Assembly: GCA_022486625.1 (NCBI GenBank)
Contig: JAKVKH010000001.1
Coordinates: 1-64,000 of the forward strand
Length of the DNA stretch: 64,000 bases
Direction: 5' to 3'
Source of the DNA: Butyrivibrio sp.
Lineage (GTDB): Bacteria > Bacillota > Clostridia > Lachnospirales > Lachnospiraceae
The position numbers were made by a program, and so were the translations under genes. Of the stretch, positions 17,468-27,800 are shown piece by piece. The notes under the pieces are model-generated. The model did not search any database, had not been told where the DNA came from, and saw nothing but the letters and a program-made list of their open reading frames with translations. How positions within the stretch are numbered: position 1 is the stretch's first letter; each line of letters opens with the position of its first letter.

Positions 17468-19048
17468 TTATCCCTTCCGAAATGAACTCCGGTATGCATT
17501 CGGCGTCTGGCCGGTCAGCTTCTTGAACTGTTTATGGAAGTAGGTATCGTTGGCAAAGCCGCAGGAGGATGCCACGACGGACAGTGGCTGATCTGTGGTG
17601 GACAGGAGTTTCCTGGCAAGGGCAATGCGCTCTTCATTGATATAGGAGGAGAGAACTCCGCCTGTTTCCTTGTGGTACAGGTAGGACAGATAATCAGGTG
17701 ACATATGTACGGCAGCTGCAATGCTGTTCCGGTCCAGATCCGGATCAGCAAGGTGGCTGCCGATATATTTGCGTACGGTTGAGACCGTTGAATCCGGTGC
17801 GGACTTCTGCTCGATCAGGGCCGAAAAGGCATGGAAGGTACGATCCGCCCAGTGCAGGAAGTTATCTGCAGAGGATGTGATCTGTGCCGGTGAAGACGGC
17901 ACATCAGAAAGAGAGAGCGCTTCATCAATCGGAATCATCCGTTCCGAGAATAATGCGAAAATTATGTGAACCAGCTGATAATAAGACATCATCAGATATC
18001 TGGAGGAATATACGGAAGAGGTACCCAGTTTGTGACGAAGTTCCAGCATGACATCATCCGGGCGTCCCTGTACAAGCCATTCTCCCCATTTCCGGAGCAG
18101 GTCGTTCTCAAAGATCACGCCGGATTCTGAGCCGGGTACCGACTGTGTCAGCACGGGGATTACGGTACTGGTTTCGGACAGAATCTGCATGGAATAGCGT
18201 TTTAACAGTTCATAGGCATAGGCCGCAGAATAGAGCGGGGCATCGGAAAATGTGTACAGGACGAAGCGGAAAGCAGGAAACTCCGCAGACAGTGCCTGTA
18301 CGAACTGCGTAAAAGAAGCATTTGCCGCACCGGTGTCTTCTGTAACTGCAGGGTCAAGACAGAGCATGAAACCCAAATCATTCAGATCCACAATGGCAGA
18401 ATGGTCTGCATTCTGAAAACAGTGCGCAAACAATCCGGAAATTCTGCCAAAGGGAAGGCCTTCTGCAGCTCCGGCTGAAGAAGCTGTGCTGCTCAGCGGC
18501 GCAGCGCTTAAGTAACAGTAATGATAGCATTCAGAAAGCGCATCATCGGGAATATCATGTGTACTCAGATACTCAGCAATTGCATCCTGGTCCGCTTCGA
18601 TCGCACCGCGAAAGAGTTCCCGGAAGAACGTCTGAATTCGAAGTTTTGCGGCAGCTTCTGCAGAAGCTTTACTGTCAGTGACCTTCTGCAGTGCATCCTT
18701 TAAGGTCTGCGTCAGTTCGCCGGTGTCGGCGGGTTTTAAGACATAGCGGAAGACCTGCAGGCCGATGGCATCCTGTGCATAACTGAAGTTTGCATGACCG
18801 GTCAGCAGGACATTGATGGATTCATAGCCGTTATCCCTGACCCAGCGGATCAGGTCAAGCCCTGATTCACGCGGCATCTCCACATCGGACAGCAGAATGT
18901 CCACAGGAGAAGTTTCAAAGACCTTTCTGGCCTGATCTGCACTGTAGGCAGTATATACCTGTGTAATGCCGAGTGCATTCCAGTCAACATTACTCCTGAT
19001 TCCCTGTGCAATAAAATATTCATCATCTACAATTAAAATGGCGGGCAT
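17468..19048 (-). CDS. YesN-type response regulator with AraC DNA-binding domain
   Basis: The 526-residue regulator starts at the ATG at 19048, 6 bases after GGAGG; a slightly longer TTG start would lie inside that site. It has an N-terminal receiver with acidic VDDE and phospho-acceptor Asp55 in ILLSDVEMP, a long variable middle, and a C-terminal AraC double helix-turn-helix (about 425-526) with DPDLDRNSIAAAVHMSPDYLSYLYHKETG and a DTYFHKQFKKLTGQTP signature, each shown only in part. It lies 17 bases after the yesM-type kinase in the same transcript and probably activates the divergent importer/rhamnosidase genes. Confidence 0.9.
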   Translation of the reverse strand: MPAILIVDDEYFIAQGIRSNVDWNALGITQVYTAYSADQARKVFETSPVDILLSDVEMPRESGLDLIRWVRDNGYESINVLLTGHANFSYAQDAIGLQVFRYVLKPADTGELTQTLKDALQKVTDSKASAEAAAKLRIQTFFRELFRGAIEADQDAIAEYLSTHDIPDDALSECYHYCYLSAAPLSSTASSAGAAEGLPFGRISGLFAHCFQNADHSAIVDLNDLGFMLCLDPAVTEDTGAANASFTQFVQALSAEFPAFRFVLYTFSDAPLYSAAYAYELLKRYSMQILSETSTVIPVLTQSVPGSESGVIFENDLLRKWGEWLVQGRPDDVMLELRHKLGTSSVYSSRYLMMSYYQLVHIIFALFSERMIPIDEALSLSDVPSSPAQITSSADNFLHWADRTFHAFSALIEQKSAPDSTVSTVRKYIGSHLADPDLDRNSIAAAVHMSPDYLSYLYHKETGGVLSSYINEERIALARKLLSTTDQPLSVVASSCGFANDTYFHKQFKKLTGQTPNAYRSSFRKG

Positions 19049-19065
19049 AATCAACCTCCGGGCAG

Positions 19066-20841
19066 TTATTCTGCCTGTTTATCCATGGGACGTATAGGCT
19101 CGTATGCAATGTATGGAATATCAATTTCCGTGCAGGCACCCATGCCGGGTGTATTTGAGAGCTGCAGCCGTGCGCTGTCGTCGTAATACAGTTTGATCCG
19201 TTTGACCAGATTGTATATTCCGATGCGTTTTCCGGCAGACAGATCGGCGGAGTGACAGTCTTCATTCTGATAGCTCTGCAGAATTTCCTCCGGATATCCA
19301 TCTCCCGAATCAATGTGTGTCAGGTGAAGTCTTCTGGCGTTCTCAGACCCTGTTACCTGCGCACGGATGATGACGGTCAGCGGTTCACCCATGACCAGGT
19401 TATGTTTGAAGGTATTTTCCGTGATCATGAGAAGAATCAAAGGGAATACCACTGCATTTCTGGCCTGCGGATCTATTTCAGGCCGATAGGTGATACAGTC
19501 CGGGAAGCGGAGCCTGGTCAGTTCAATATAGTTTTCCACATAGGTCAGCTCTTTTTCCAGCGGGACACGGTCATTGGTACTTAAAGTATAGCGCAGATGG
19601 TCGGAAAGCGTTGTGATCATTCTGCGAATTAATGCGGTGTGTTCACTTGTGCCGTCCGCCATGTAGGAAATGAGATTGAGGCAGTTGATCAGGAAGTGCG
19701 GTGCCACCTGCGATTTCAGATACTGCATTTCCACATTCTTTTTCTGAAGGTTCTCTTCATACACATCGATCTTGAGTTTCTGGACGGTGTCAATCATATG
19801 ATTATAGGATTCTGAGATCTCCAGAATTTCGGTACAGCGCTGACTGGAGGTATCAATGCGGCTCTCGGTCTGGCCGTCTGCAATGGAGTTGGTGACAGAC
19901 TCAAGCGTGGAGACAGATTCAGACAGAAATCTGCTCATGAGCCGGTCAATCAGTAAGAAAATGCCGAGGGTGATCATAATCATCAGGCCGACGGCGCGCA
20001 GGACGGTCATTCGGGATACATCCACCTGACTTAAGGGAACCATGGCGGTAATGTAATCATTGCAGTAGTCCAGTGCAGAAGATACCGTCAGATATTTCGT
20101 ATGGTTATGAGCGATGATGTCATATTCATTCAGTGTTTTGTCAACGGAAATGTCTGGCATATCTGCATCAGCGGTTCCGGGGAGAGGCGAGCCGTATCTG
20201 TCGACGAACAGAATCTTACCGTTGCGGTTCAGAAGATCGGTCAGTGTGGAAGAGAGCGTGTCCGCATCAGTCCATGCGCCGACGATACTGTCCCCGAGTT
20301 TGAAGAAATTGACAAAATAGCTTTTGCCGTTAAAACGGTAAAGAATCCAGGACATGCTCGATTTCTTCGCAAGAATATTCATATCGGTATGGGAGAGTTC
20401 ATTTCGAAGATAGGTTTCAAAATCGGTGCTTTGAAAACTGTCCTTACGGTTGGCAATCCAGGTGTCATTTTGGGGAAAATAGGCATAGAGCCCCTGAATG
20501 TTCGGGAAAGAACGCAGGTTATATTCAAAGAGCTGATTGATTCTGGCGATACTGTCATATTTGTCCTGTACATTGGAGGCAGCACCGACAAGGCTGATGT
20601 CACTGCTGTAGTGATTGATTTCAACAATATAGTAATCAACACTTTTGAGGTTGGTGCTGATTTCATTATTATACAGTTCCAGTGTCTGCCGGATTTCACT
20701 GTAGGCACGGTTACGGATGAAATAATTGAAAAAGAGTGAATACAGAATAAATCCGGCAATCTGAAAAACAAGCAGCAGACGCAGAATCTGGCTGAGACGT
20801 TTACGAAAGGAATAATTCCTGTTTTTTAATCTGAACATCAT
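19066..20841 (-). CDS. YesM-type sensor histidine kinase
   Basis: The start at 20841 follows GGAG by 6 bases; another in-frame ATG lies 12 bases upstream. The 591-residue protein has a membrane helix at about 18-42, a long extracellular sensor (about 45-275), a second helix (about 283-300), a HAMP linker, and a His_kinase domain with VAPHFLINCLN (His382). HATPase motifs follow (ITENTFKHNL, DSGDGYP). The H box differs from the usual NPHFLYNTL. With its partner regulator it likely senses extracellular oligosaccharide, as family pairs beside Lpl-type transporters do. Confidence 0.9.
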   Translation of the reverse strand: MMFRLKNRNYSFRKRLSQILRLLLVFQIAGFILYSLFFNYFIRNRAYSEIRQTLELYNNEISTNLKSVDYYIVEINHYSSDISLVGAASNVQDKYDSIARINQLFEYNLRSFPNIQGLYAYFPQNDTWIANRKDSFQSTDFETYLRNELSHTDMNILAKKSSMSWILYRFNGKSYFVNFFKLGDSIVGAWTDADTLSSTLTDLLNRNGKILFVDRYGSPLPGTADADMPDISVDKTLNEYDIIAHNHTKYLTVSSALDYCNDYITAMVPLSQVDVSRMTVLRAVGLMIMITLGIFLLIDRLMSRFLSESVSTLESVTNSIADGQTESRIDTSSQRCTEILEISESYNHMIDTVQKLKIDVYEENLQKKNVEMQYLKSQVAPHFLINCLNLISYMADGTSEHTALIRRMITTLSDHLRYTLSTNDRVPLEKELTYVENYIELTRLRFPDCITYRPEIDPQARNAVVFPLILLMITENTFKHNLVMGEPLTVIIRAQVTGSENARRLHLTHIDSGDGYPEEILQSYQNEDCHSADLSAGKRIGIYNLVKRIKLYYDDSARLQLSNTPGMGACTEIDIPYIAYEPIRPMDKQAE

Positions 20842-20862
20842 ATCGGACTCCATAGGCTAAAA

Positions 20863-20896
20863 CATAAATATGCATCATATTGATATTGCATTTATG
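20863..20896 (-). promoter_or_regulatory. Imperfect inverted repeat before yesM-type gene
   Basis: CATAAATATGCATCATAT is nearly mirrored by ATATTGCATTTATG, differing by small bulges. It lies 22 bases before the kinase start in the 249-base divergent gap and may be an operator or part of its promoter. The rest of the gap (20897-21090) is AT-rich and holds no promoter that I could assign with confidence. Confidence 0.35.
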
Positions 20897-21090
20897 TGCA
20901 TTGTGCCATAAGAATATGTAAAAAGCAAGAACATGAAGGACAAACTGACAGGAAAAATTGAGCAATCTAAGAATTGTTTATAAACACCGAATAAAAATTC
21001 ACTTTCAGAAATCGCTCATGGCATACAATTACAACAGTTAAGAAAGTTCGAACGGTGACAAAGTTCAAGCAGAAAAAAGGAGGTAAGGCC

Positions 21091-22044
21091 ATGGCAGCAT
21101 CAACAGCCGTGATCAGAGAGCATAGAAAGGGAAGCGCGGGGGCAAAGCTGAAAAGATATCTTCCGCTTTATCTGATGTTTCTGCCGGGAGGCATTTATCT
21201 TTTCATCAATAACTACATACCGATGGCAGGCATCATTGTTGCATTCAAGAATTATAATGCCAGACAGGGAATCTGGGGAAGCCCGTTTGCAGGACTTAAG
21301 AACTTCCAGTTTCTGTTCGCCACACCGGATGCATTTGTCATTACGAGAAATACCATTCTCTACAATCTGGTATTTATCATTTTGAATACACTGCTTGGTA
21401 TCATCTTTGCAATCTTCATCTGTGATACTGTAAGCAAGAAGCTGAAGAAGACCTACCAGAGTGCGATCCTGTTTCCATATCTGATGTCAGCGGTTATCCT
21501 GGGCTACATTGTATTCGCATTCCTCAGCCAGAGTACCGGTATTGTGAACAAATCTATTCTGCCGGCACTTGGAATTGAAGCAGTTGACTGGTACTCGAAC
21601 GCAAAGTACTGGCCGTTTATCCTGGTTCTGGCCAACACCTGGAAGGGCGTCGGATACGGGTGTCTGATTTACATATCAACGATCAACGGAATTGATCCGT
21701 CACTTTATGAAGCAGCAGAACTTGACAGCGCGACCAAATGGCAGCAGATCAAATACATTACCTTACCGTTCCTGAAAACAACCGTGATCACACTGACACT
21801 GATGAGCGTCGGCAGAATCTTCTATTCAGACTTTGGTTTATTCTATCAGGTACCTCGTAATTCCGGTCTTCTGTATTCTGCGACTAATGTAATTGATACC
21901 TATGTATACCGCGGACTGATGCAGTCCGGTAATGTGGGAATGAGCGCAGCAGCAGGGTTCTATCAGTCAATCGTCGGATTTGCCATTGTACTGATTGCGA
22001 ATGCAATTGTACGTAAGACAAACGAAGAGAGCGCATTATTCTAA
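21091..22044 (+). CDS. LplB-type sugar ABC transporter permease
   Basis: The ATG at 21091 follows AGGAGGT; an in-frame GTG 36 bases upstream lacks such a site. The 317-residue protein has about six membrane helices and the cytoplasmic EAA loop EAAELDSATKWQQIKYITLP, which docks the ATPase. It belongs to the LplB/YtcP-like branch of CUT1 importers that often sit beside YesMN pairs and handle complex oligosaccharides. The second permease and the binding protein follow. No ATPase gene is present, so a shared MsmX/UgpC-type ATPase elsewhere is expected. Confidence 0.9.
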   Translation: MAASTAVIREHRKGSAGAKLKRYLPLYLMFLPGGIYLFINNYIPMAGIIVAFKNYNARQGIWGSPFAGLKNFQFLFATPDAFVITRNTILYNLVFIILNTLLGIIFAIFICDTVSKKLKKTYQSAILFPYLMSAVILGYIVFAFLSQSTGIVNKSILPALGIEAVDWYSNAKYWPFILVLANTWKGVGYGCLIYISTINGIDPSLYEAAELDSATKWQQIKYITLPFLKTTVITLTLMSVGRIFYSDFGLFYQVPRNSGLLYSATNVIDTYVYRGLMQSGNVGMSAAAGFYQSIVGFAIVLIANAIVRKTNEESALF

Positions 22045-22057
22045 GGGGGGACGGAAC

Positions 22058-22948
22058 ATGAAAAGAAAGGCTTTTACACCATATCAGATTCTTGCAAATG
22101 CAGTGATGCTTCTGGTCACGCTTTGTGTCATACTTCCCTTTCTACTGCTGTTCATGTCTTCCATAACAGCTGAGAAAGTACTGGTGGCAGATGGTTATTC
22201 CTTCTGGCCCAAACAGTTTTCACTGGCATCCTATGCCTACATTATCAAGTCAGGACAGCAGATCCTGAAGGCGTACGGGATCAGTATTCTGGTAACCGTG
22301 ATCGGTACACTTGTCAATGTGATTCTGTCAGCACTGATGGCATATCCGCTGGCGGTAAAAAACCTGCCGGGCAGAAGAATCATGATGTTCTACGTATTTT
22401 TCACCATGCTGTTTAACGGAGGAATTGTTCCTTCCTACCTGATGTGGAGCGGTATCTTCCATATCAAGGATACATTTTTTGCACAGCTTCTGCCGAATCT
22501 TCTCTTAAGTGCATGGAACGTCATGATGATCCGGACGTATTTCTCGACCAGCATACCGGATTCACTGTATGAGGCAGCAGAGATCGACGGGGCATCACAG
22601 TATACGATTTTCCATAAAATCGTACTGCCGCTCGGCAAACCGATTCTCGTGACCATGGGAACCTTTGCAGGACTGTCCTACTGGAATGACTGGACGAACG
22701 GACTTTACTATGTGGTCAAAAACAAGGATATGTACAATATTCAGAATCTTCTGAACAATATGGTGACCAACATTCAGTATCTGTCGCAGAGCTCCAATTC
22801 CAATATGTCCTCTGCCATGTCGGCCATCCCGACCACCGGAATTCAGATGGCAATCGCATTTGTGGCGATCCTGCCGATCATGCTGATCTTCCCGTTATTT
22901 TCCAAGTACTATGCAAAGGGAATCACGATGGGTGCAGTCAAAGGCTGA
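22058..22948 (+). CDS. LplC-type sugar ABC transporter permease
   Basis: The ATG at 22058 follows GGGGGG by 8 bases and lies 13 bases after the first permease. The 296-residue product has about six membrane helices, an extracellular loop, and the EAA loop EAAEIDGASQYTIFHKIVLP. It should form the heterodimeric channel with the upstream permease for import of an oligosaccharide, probably rhamnose- or arabinose-containing given the downstream enzymes. Confidence 0.9.
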   Translation: MKRKAFTPYQILANAVMLLVTLCVILPFLLLFMSSITAEKVLVADGYSFWPKQFSLASYAYIIKSGQQILKAYGISILVTVIGTLVNVILSALMAYPLAVKNLPGRRIMMFYVFFTMLFNGGIVPSYLMWSGIFHIKDTFFAQLLPNLLLSAWNVMMIRTYFSTSIPDSLYEAAEIDGASQYTIFHKIVLPLGKPILVTMGTFAGLSYWNDWTNGLYYVVKNKDMYNIQNLLNNMVTNIQYLSQSSNSNMSSAMSAIPTTGIQMAIAFVAILPIMLIFPLFSKYYAKGITMGAVKG

Positions 22949-22978
22949 CAGGAAACTGATAACAGAAGCAGGTTATAC

Positions 22979-22994
22979 CGCAGCATGTGCTGCG
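22979..22994 (+). other. Intercistronic hairpin
   Basis: CGCAGCATGTGCTGCG folds into a compact hairpin between the permease and binding-protein genes, without a U-tract. Such hairpins often protect the downstream message and let the binding protein be made in excess; here that is inference. Confidence 0.4.
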
Positions 22995-23034
22995 CGATAT
23001 ATAATAAAGGGTAATCACAATAAGGAGGGTATTT

Positions 23035-24732
23035 ATGAAGAGGAAATTACTGGCAATGGGACTGACACTGTCCATTACAGCAGGAATGCTCGCAGGATGC
23101 GGGAGCGCAGGGACAGCTTCCGGAACGAGTGCACAGAGCACGGCATCAGCATCATCAGGTGCAGCAGCAACTGATGCATCGGTGACAAAGACTTCTGTCG
23201 GGGAGTATACAGAAGCAAACCCGTATGAACTGACTTTTGCCTACATTGAATTCTATCAGCAGGATGATACGGAGCGTCAGGCAGTTCAGGATGAACTCAA
23301 TAAATATATGATTCCGACCTATCATATCAAGGTGAATTTCCTGCCGCTGCAGTATTCGGAGTATCAGTCCACAATTCAGCTGATGATCTCCGGCGGCGAT
23401 GCACTGGATGTCATGCCGATCTATTATACCTACGCTTCAAGCTGGATCGGAATGAACGGTATTGTTGATATGACGCCTTATATGAGTACGGATGATGGCA
23501 AGAAGATCATCAGTGCGCTTGGCGAATCCAATGCATATGTTGGCAAGATGGGAAACACACTGTTCGGCTTCCCTGCCAATAAGGAATCTGTTGAACTTGG
23601 CGGTCTGTGCATGAGAGCGGATATCTGTGATGAGCTGGGGCTGACACAGAAGTATGGCCTTACCGCTGATGGCGATGAGTATACCGGAAAGGTATACAGC
23701 TGGGATGTGGCAACAGAGATCTTCAAGGAAGTTAAGGATAAATATCCGGATATGATTCCGCTGTACCTGCAGGGCAATTCCAGTGCCATGAGAAGATTTG
23801 CATTCTTCGATGAACTGGCGGACCAGTTCGGTACACTGGACTGGGAAGCAGATCATGATTCCACAACCGTAGTTAATGAATTTGCAACCGACACCTATAA
23901 GAATGCAGTAACACGTCTTGCACAGTGGTATGATGCAGGCTATATCTATAAAGATGCGGCAACCGATACACAGGGTTCTGCAACCATGATGAAGGCAGGA
24001 AATACCTTCAGTTATCCTTCAGCAATCAAGCCGGGATTCCTTGCTGAAGCAGACGCTGCAAATGGCACAAAGTGCTATGCGATGTACTTCGGCAACGATG
24101 TGGAAGGCGGCTATTCCACAACAAATGTCAGCTTCTTTGATACAGGTATTGCTTCCAACAGCAAGGATCCGGAAATGGCGTTCAAGTTCATCGCAGCACT
24201 TTACTCTGATTCCAAGGTCATGAACCTGTGGCAGTATGGTATTGAAGGAACAGATTATAAGATACAGGATGACGGTACAGCATATTATGCAGACGGAACA
24301 GATGATACCAATTATAAATATCATCAGAACTCCGGCTGGTGCATGGGAAATCAGTTCAATTCCTATGTATGGAACAACGGTACCAAGACAGCAGATTACT
24401 GGGATAAGCTTCAGCATCACAATGACTGGGCTCAGTATTCACCGGCATACGGCTTTATGTGGGACAGCACAAATTATCAGACACAGATCACGGCACTGAA
24501 CAATGCTCTTTCCACCTACAGACCGGCACTGGAAACAGGTTCCGAAGGCGTTGCCAATGTAGAGTCCACATTGAAGCAGCTCAACGATGCGCTGACGGCA
24601 GCAGGACTTGATGATGTCATGAAAGCAAAGCAGGAACAGCTCGATGCATGGATCAAGACCAACGGAACAGCAAAGACACCTGATTCCAACCTTGAAAAGA
24701 TCAAATCGGTAAGCGGTGTGCTTACACAGTAA
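23035..24732 (+). CDS. Oligosaccharide ABC transporter binding lipoprotein
   Basis: This 565-residue protein has a lipoprotein signal ending LAGC (Cys22), a Ser/Ala/Thr-rich spacer, and a large extracellular solute-binding domain of the LplA-like type. It is anchored to the outside of the membrane and delivers sugar to the two upstream permeases. AAGGAGGG precedes the start. Its length is usual for binding proteins of the YesMN-linked transporters and larger than simple sugar-binding proteins, in keeping with an oligosaccharide ligand. Confidence 0.92.
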   Translation: MKRKLLAMGLTLSITAGMLAGCGSAGTASGTSAQSTASASSGAAATDASVTKTSVGEYTEANPYELTFAYIEFYQQDDTERQAVQDELNKYMIPTYHIKVNFLPLQYSEYQSTIQLMISGGDALDVMPIYYTYASSWIGMNGIVDMTPYMSTDDGKKIISALGESNAYVGKMGNTLFGFPANKESVELGGLCMRADICDELGLTQKYGLTADGDEYTGKVYSWDVATEIFKEVKDKYPDMIPLYLQGNSSAMRRFAFFDELADQFGTLDWEADHDSTTVVNEFATDTYKNAVTRLAQWYDAGYIYKDAATDTQGSATMMKAGNTFSYPSAIKPGFLAEADAANGTKCYAMYFGNDVEGGYSTTNVSFFDTGIASNSKDPEMAFKFIAALYSDSKVMNLWQYGIEGTDYKIQDDGTAYYADGTDDTNYKYHQNSGWCMGNQFNSYVWNNGTKTADYWDKLQHHNDWAQYSPAYGFMWDSTNYQTQITALNNALSTYRPALETGSEGVANVESTLKQLNDALTAAGLDDVMKAKQEQLDAWIKTNGTAKTPDSNLEKIKSVSGVLTQ

Positions 24733-24772
24733 AGTAAACATGTACAGATAAAAAGAATATAAACATAATACG

Positions 24773-24823
24773 GATCCCTCCTTACTGCAACTGCATATAC
24801 TGCAGGGGCGGAAAGGAGGGATC
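24773..24823 (+). promoter_or_regulatory. Hairpin that masks a strong Shine-Dalgarno sequence
   Basis: GATCCCTCCTT (24773-24783) pairs perfectly with AAGGAGGGATC (24813-24823). The right arm contains an ideal Shine-Dalgarno, which would be hidden when the 11-pair stem forms. No U-tract follows. The masked site serves a 21-codon frame at 24830 rather than the rhamnosidase, which has its own AGGAG at 24840. Confidence 0.5.
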
Positions 24824-24829
24824 TGCAGT

Positions 24830-24895
24830 ATGAAAAAACAGGAGATGAGTGTATGGACGGGCTCAGGCTATATGACTGCAGAACGGAATACATGA
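24830..24895 (+). CDS. Possible 21-residue leader peptide overlapping the rhamnosidase gene
   Basis: ATG 24830 lies 9 bases after AAGGAGGG and opens 21 codons (MKKQEMSVWTGSGYMTAERN and one more), ending with TGA at 24895, in a different frame from the rhamnosidase that starts at 24853. The strong site, the masking hairpin and the overlap suggest translation-coupled control, but the peptide has no recognisable family and may not be made. Confidence 0.3.
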   Translation: MKKQEMSVWTGSGYMTAERNT

Positions 24896-27800
24896 AAGAC
24901 CCGGTTGGAATCGATATAAAAAAACCGAGGTTTTCATGGAAATTAAGCAGCAAAAGGACGGATGTACGGCAAAAATCCTATCATATTACTGTTGGTACGA
25001 AGCCGGGGAGAAGTGACTTCTGGGACAGCGGTGAGGTGATCAGCAGCATCTCTGCAGGTACTGAATATGAGGGAAAAGAGCTGACGCCATGCACACAGTA
25101 CTTCTGGCAGGTGACTGTGGTAACACAGGACGGAGACCGGGCAGCGAGTGAGCATGCTTTTTTTGAAACCGGACTGCTGAATCCTTCAATCAGTGCATGG
25201 AATGGGGCAGAATGGATCGGACCTTCGGAATGCACACTCAGTGCGGATGTCCGGGGTGTGTTTTCCATAGAAATGGAATTTGCCATACATGAGGGCAGTA
25301 CCTGTATGGGACTTGTTTTTGGCAGAAATGACAGAAGAATACAGGGGCGTGACAATTATTTCAGGTTTGATACTGATGTGAGTACGATTCCTGCAAAGCT
25401 CCTGATCAGCAGAGTCGGTATCACAGACGAGGATGCATGGAATAAACGGAAGAAGCCTCTTTATACAATTATTGTCGCTGACGTTGACGATGCAGCACAC
25501 AGACCGGTCATTACGGAAGATAACCGGTACGGCCGGCATACACTTACAGTGAAAGTAACAGGAAACTGTGCATATACATATATGGATGGAATCCGGATTG
25601 ATGCGGTAAAAGGAACTTATCCGTGGGGAGAAGCGGCATTACTGCCAAGGCAGCTCAATCCGTATGGCAGTAATGATGTGAATACCTGGCCGAGACTGAA
25701 TGAAATCGGTTATGCGCTTCCTGCCGGGCAGAGTGCCTGCCTGTATGGAATTACGGTCAGAAATAACAGAAAACCGGGCGCTGTGATCTATGAAGACGGG
25801 AAGGTGCGGGAACTGCAGGCAGATGATCATGATGTGCTGTGCACGGTCAATCCATCGCATACTTCGGAGCCGATCCTGCGCAGAATATTTACATTGAAGA
25901 AAAAGCAGCTTCAGAAGGCCAGACTCTATGCTACGGCAAGGGGCATTTATGAATGCCGCATAAACGGGCAGAGTGTGACGGATACCCGGCTGAATCCCGG
26001 TGTTACGCAATATGACAGACATCTGATGTATCAGACTTACCGGATTGAGCATCTTTTGCAGCCCGGGGAGAATGTCATTACCGTGGTGCTTTCCTCCGGC
26101 TGGTGGAGTGATGCACAGACCTATGTCACTGCCAATTATAATTATTACGGAGACAGGACGTCATTTCTGGGAATGCTGACGGCGGAATATACGGACGGAA
26201 CCATGCAGCAGGTGGTAACGGATCCGCAGACCTGGAAATACTGTGATCATGGTCCATGGACCTACGCGGGGCTTTTCAACGGGGAACATTATGATGCACG
26301 TCGGATGGAGGAGATTGCAGGTTATGAACTTCCGGGATTTGATGATACGCCTTGGAGCAGACCGGTTGAAATTATGCCGATACCGATTGATGCGGAAGAT
26401 GCAGAGGGCACAGGCATATTCTCATGGCCTGCGGTAAATCAGCAGGAGCCTCTTCTGGTCGGACAAAGTGTTCCGCCCATCGGGGTAAGGGGAAAAGTGC
26501 AGGCAGTCTCTGTGACGGAGATTCGCAAGGGCGTATATATTTATGATATGGGTGCCAATATGGCAGGCGTTCCTTCTGTAAGAATCTTCGGAAAAAAGGG
26601 GATGACAGCACAGCTGCGATTTGCAGAGGTACTGTGCCCTGATCTGCCCGAATTTGCAGGCCGGGCTGGAACGCTGATGGTGGAAAATCTCAGGGACGCG
26701 GACTGCACGGATCTGTACACCTTTGCAGGAAATCCGGACGGAGAGGAATATACACCGGTATTTACCTTCCGCGGCTATCGTTATATTGAAATCAGCGGTG
26801 TCAGCAAAAAGCCGGAGCTGTCGGATGTACATATGCTTCTGCTGTCCTCTGTGGAGCGGATGAGCGGAAAGGTAAGGGTATCCGATGATCTGGTAAATCT
26901 CTTTCTTGAAAACGTGCAGAGATCGCAGCGCTCTAATTTTATCGGAATACCGACCGACTGCCCGCAGAGAAATGAACGGATGGGATGGAACGGAGATACT
27001 TCCATTTTCGCCAGAACGGCAACCTTCAATGCGGATGTCAGACTGTTCTATGCAAACTGGCTGCAGATGACGCGTGACCTTCAGGAGGCGGATGGCAGAT
27101 ACACGGATATTTCGCCGGTAGGCGGAGGCTTTGGCGGCTATACCTACGACAGCGCACCACTCCATGTGACATGGGAGGTTTACCAGCAGTATCAGGATAC
27201 GGCGGTGATCAGAGAGAACTACGCGGCGATGGAGCACTTCATGAAATATTCTGCGGAGAAATGGCAGCAGGGGGATCTGGCAGCACCGATGACACTCGGA
27301 GACTGGCTGGCACCGGAAGAAACTGATATTCGGCTGATCTGCCATGCCTTTTACGGATACAATGCAAGGATTATGGCCCGGATGTCGGCAGCAGTGGGGG
27401 AGACAGAAAAGGCGGATGCCTATGAAAAACTGTACCGAAGCCTTCGCCGGAGCTTCTGCAGTCAGTATATTGATCCGGACACCGGCAGAACGAAAGATCA
27501 TACCCAGTGTTCCTATGCACTTCCGCTTTCCATGCATATGATTGAAGAACCGCTGAAGGGAAAGGTCGGAAACTGCCTTGCAGAGAAGACCGGAGAATGC
27601 GGATATCTGGTAAATACGGGATTTTTCGGAACTGCACCACTGAATCCGATGCTGACGGAAACCGGGCATTTTGAGGAAGCATTCCGGTTGATGGAGCAGA
27701 AGAAAAATCCGTCCTGGCTGTACCCGGTAACGCAGGGGGCGACTTCCGTATGGGAACGCTGGGATTCCTATACCGGGGAAAAAGGCTTTGGCGGGCACAA

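Noticed and set aside
20101-20739. A long open frame (212 codons) on the plus strand inside the yesM-type gene
   Set aside because: It is antisense to a clear kinase gene, lacks a ribosome site, and its composition mirrors the coding strand; judged a shadow frame.
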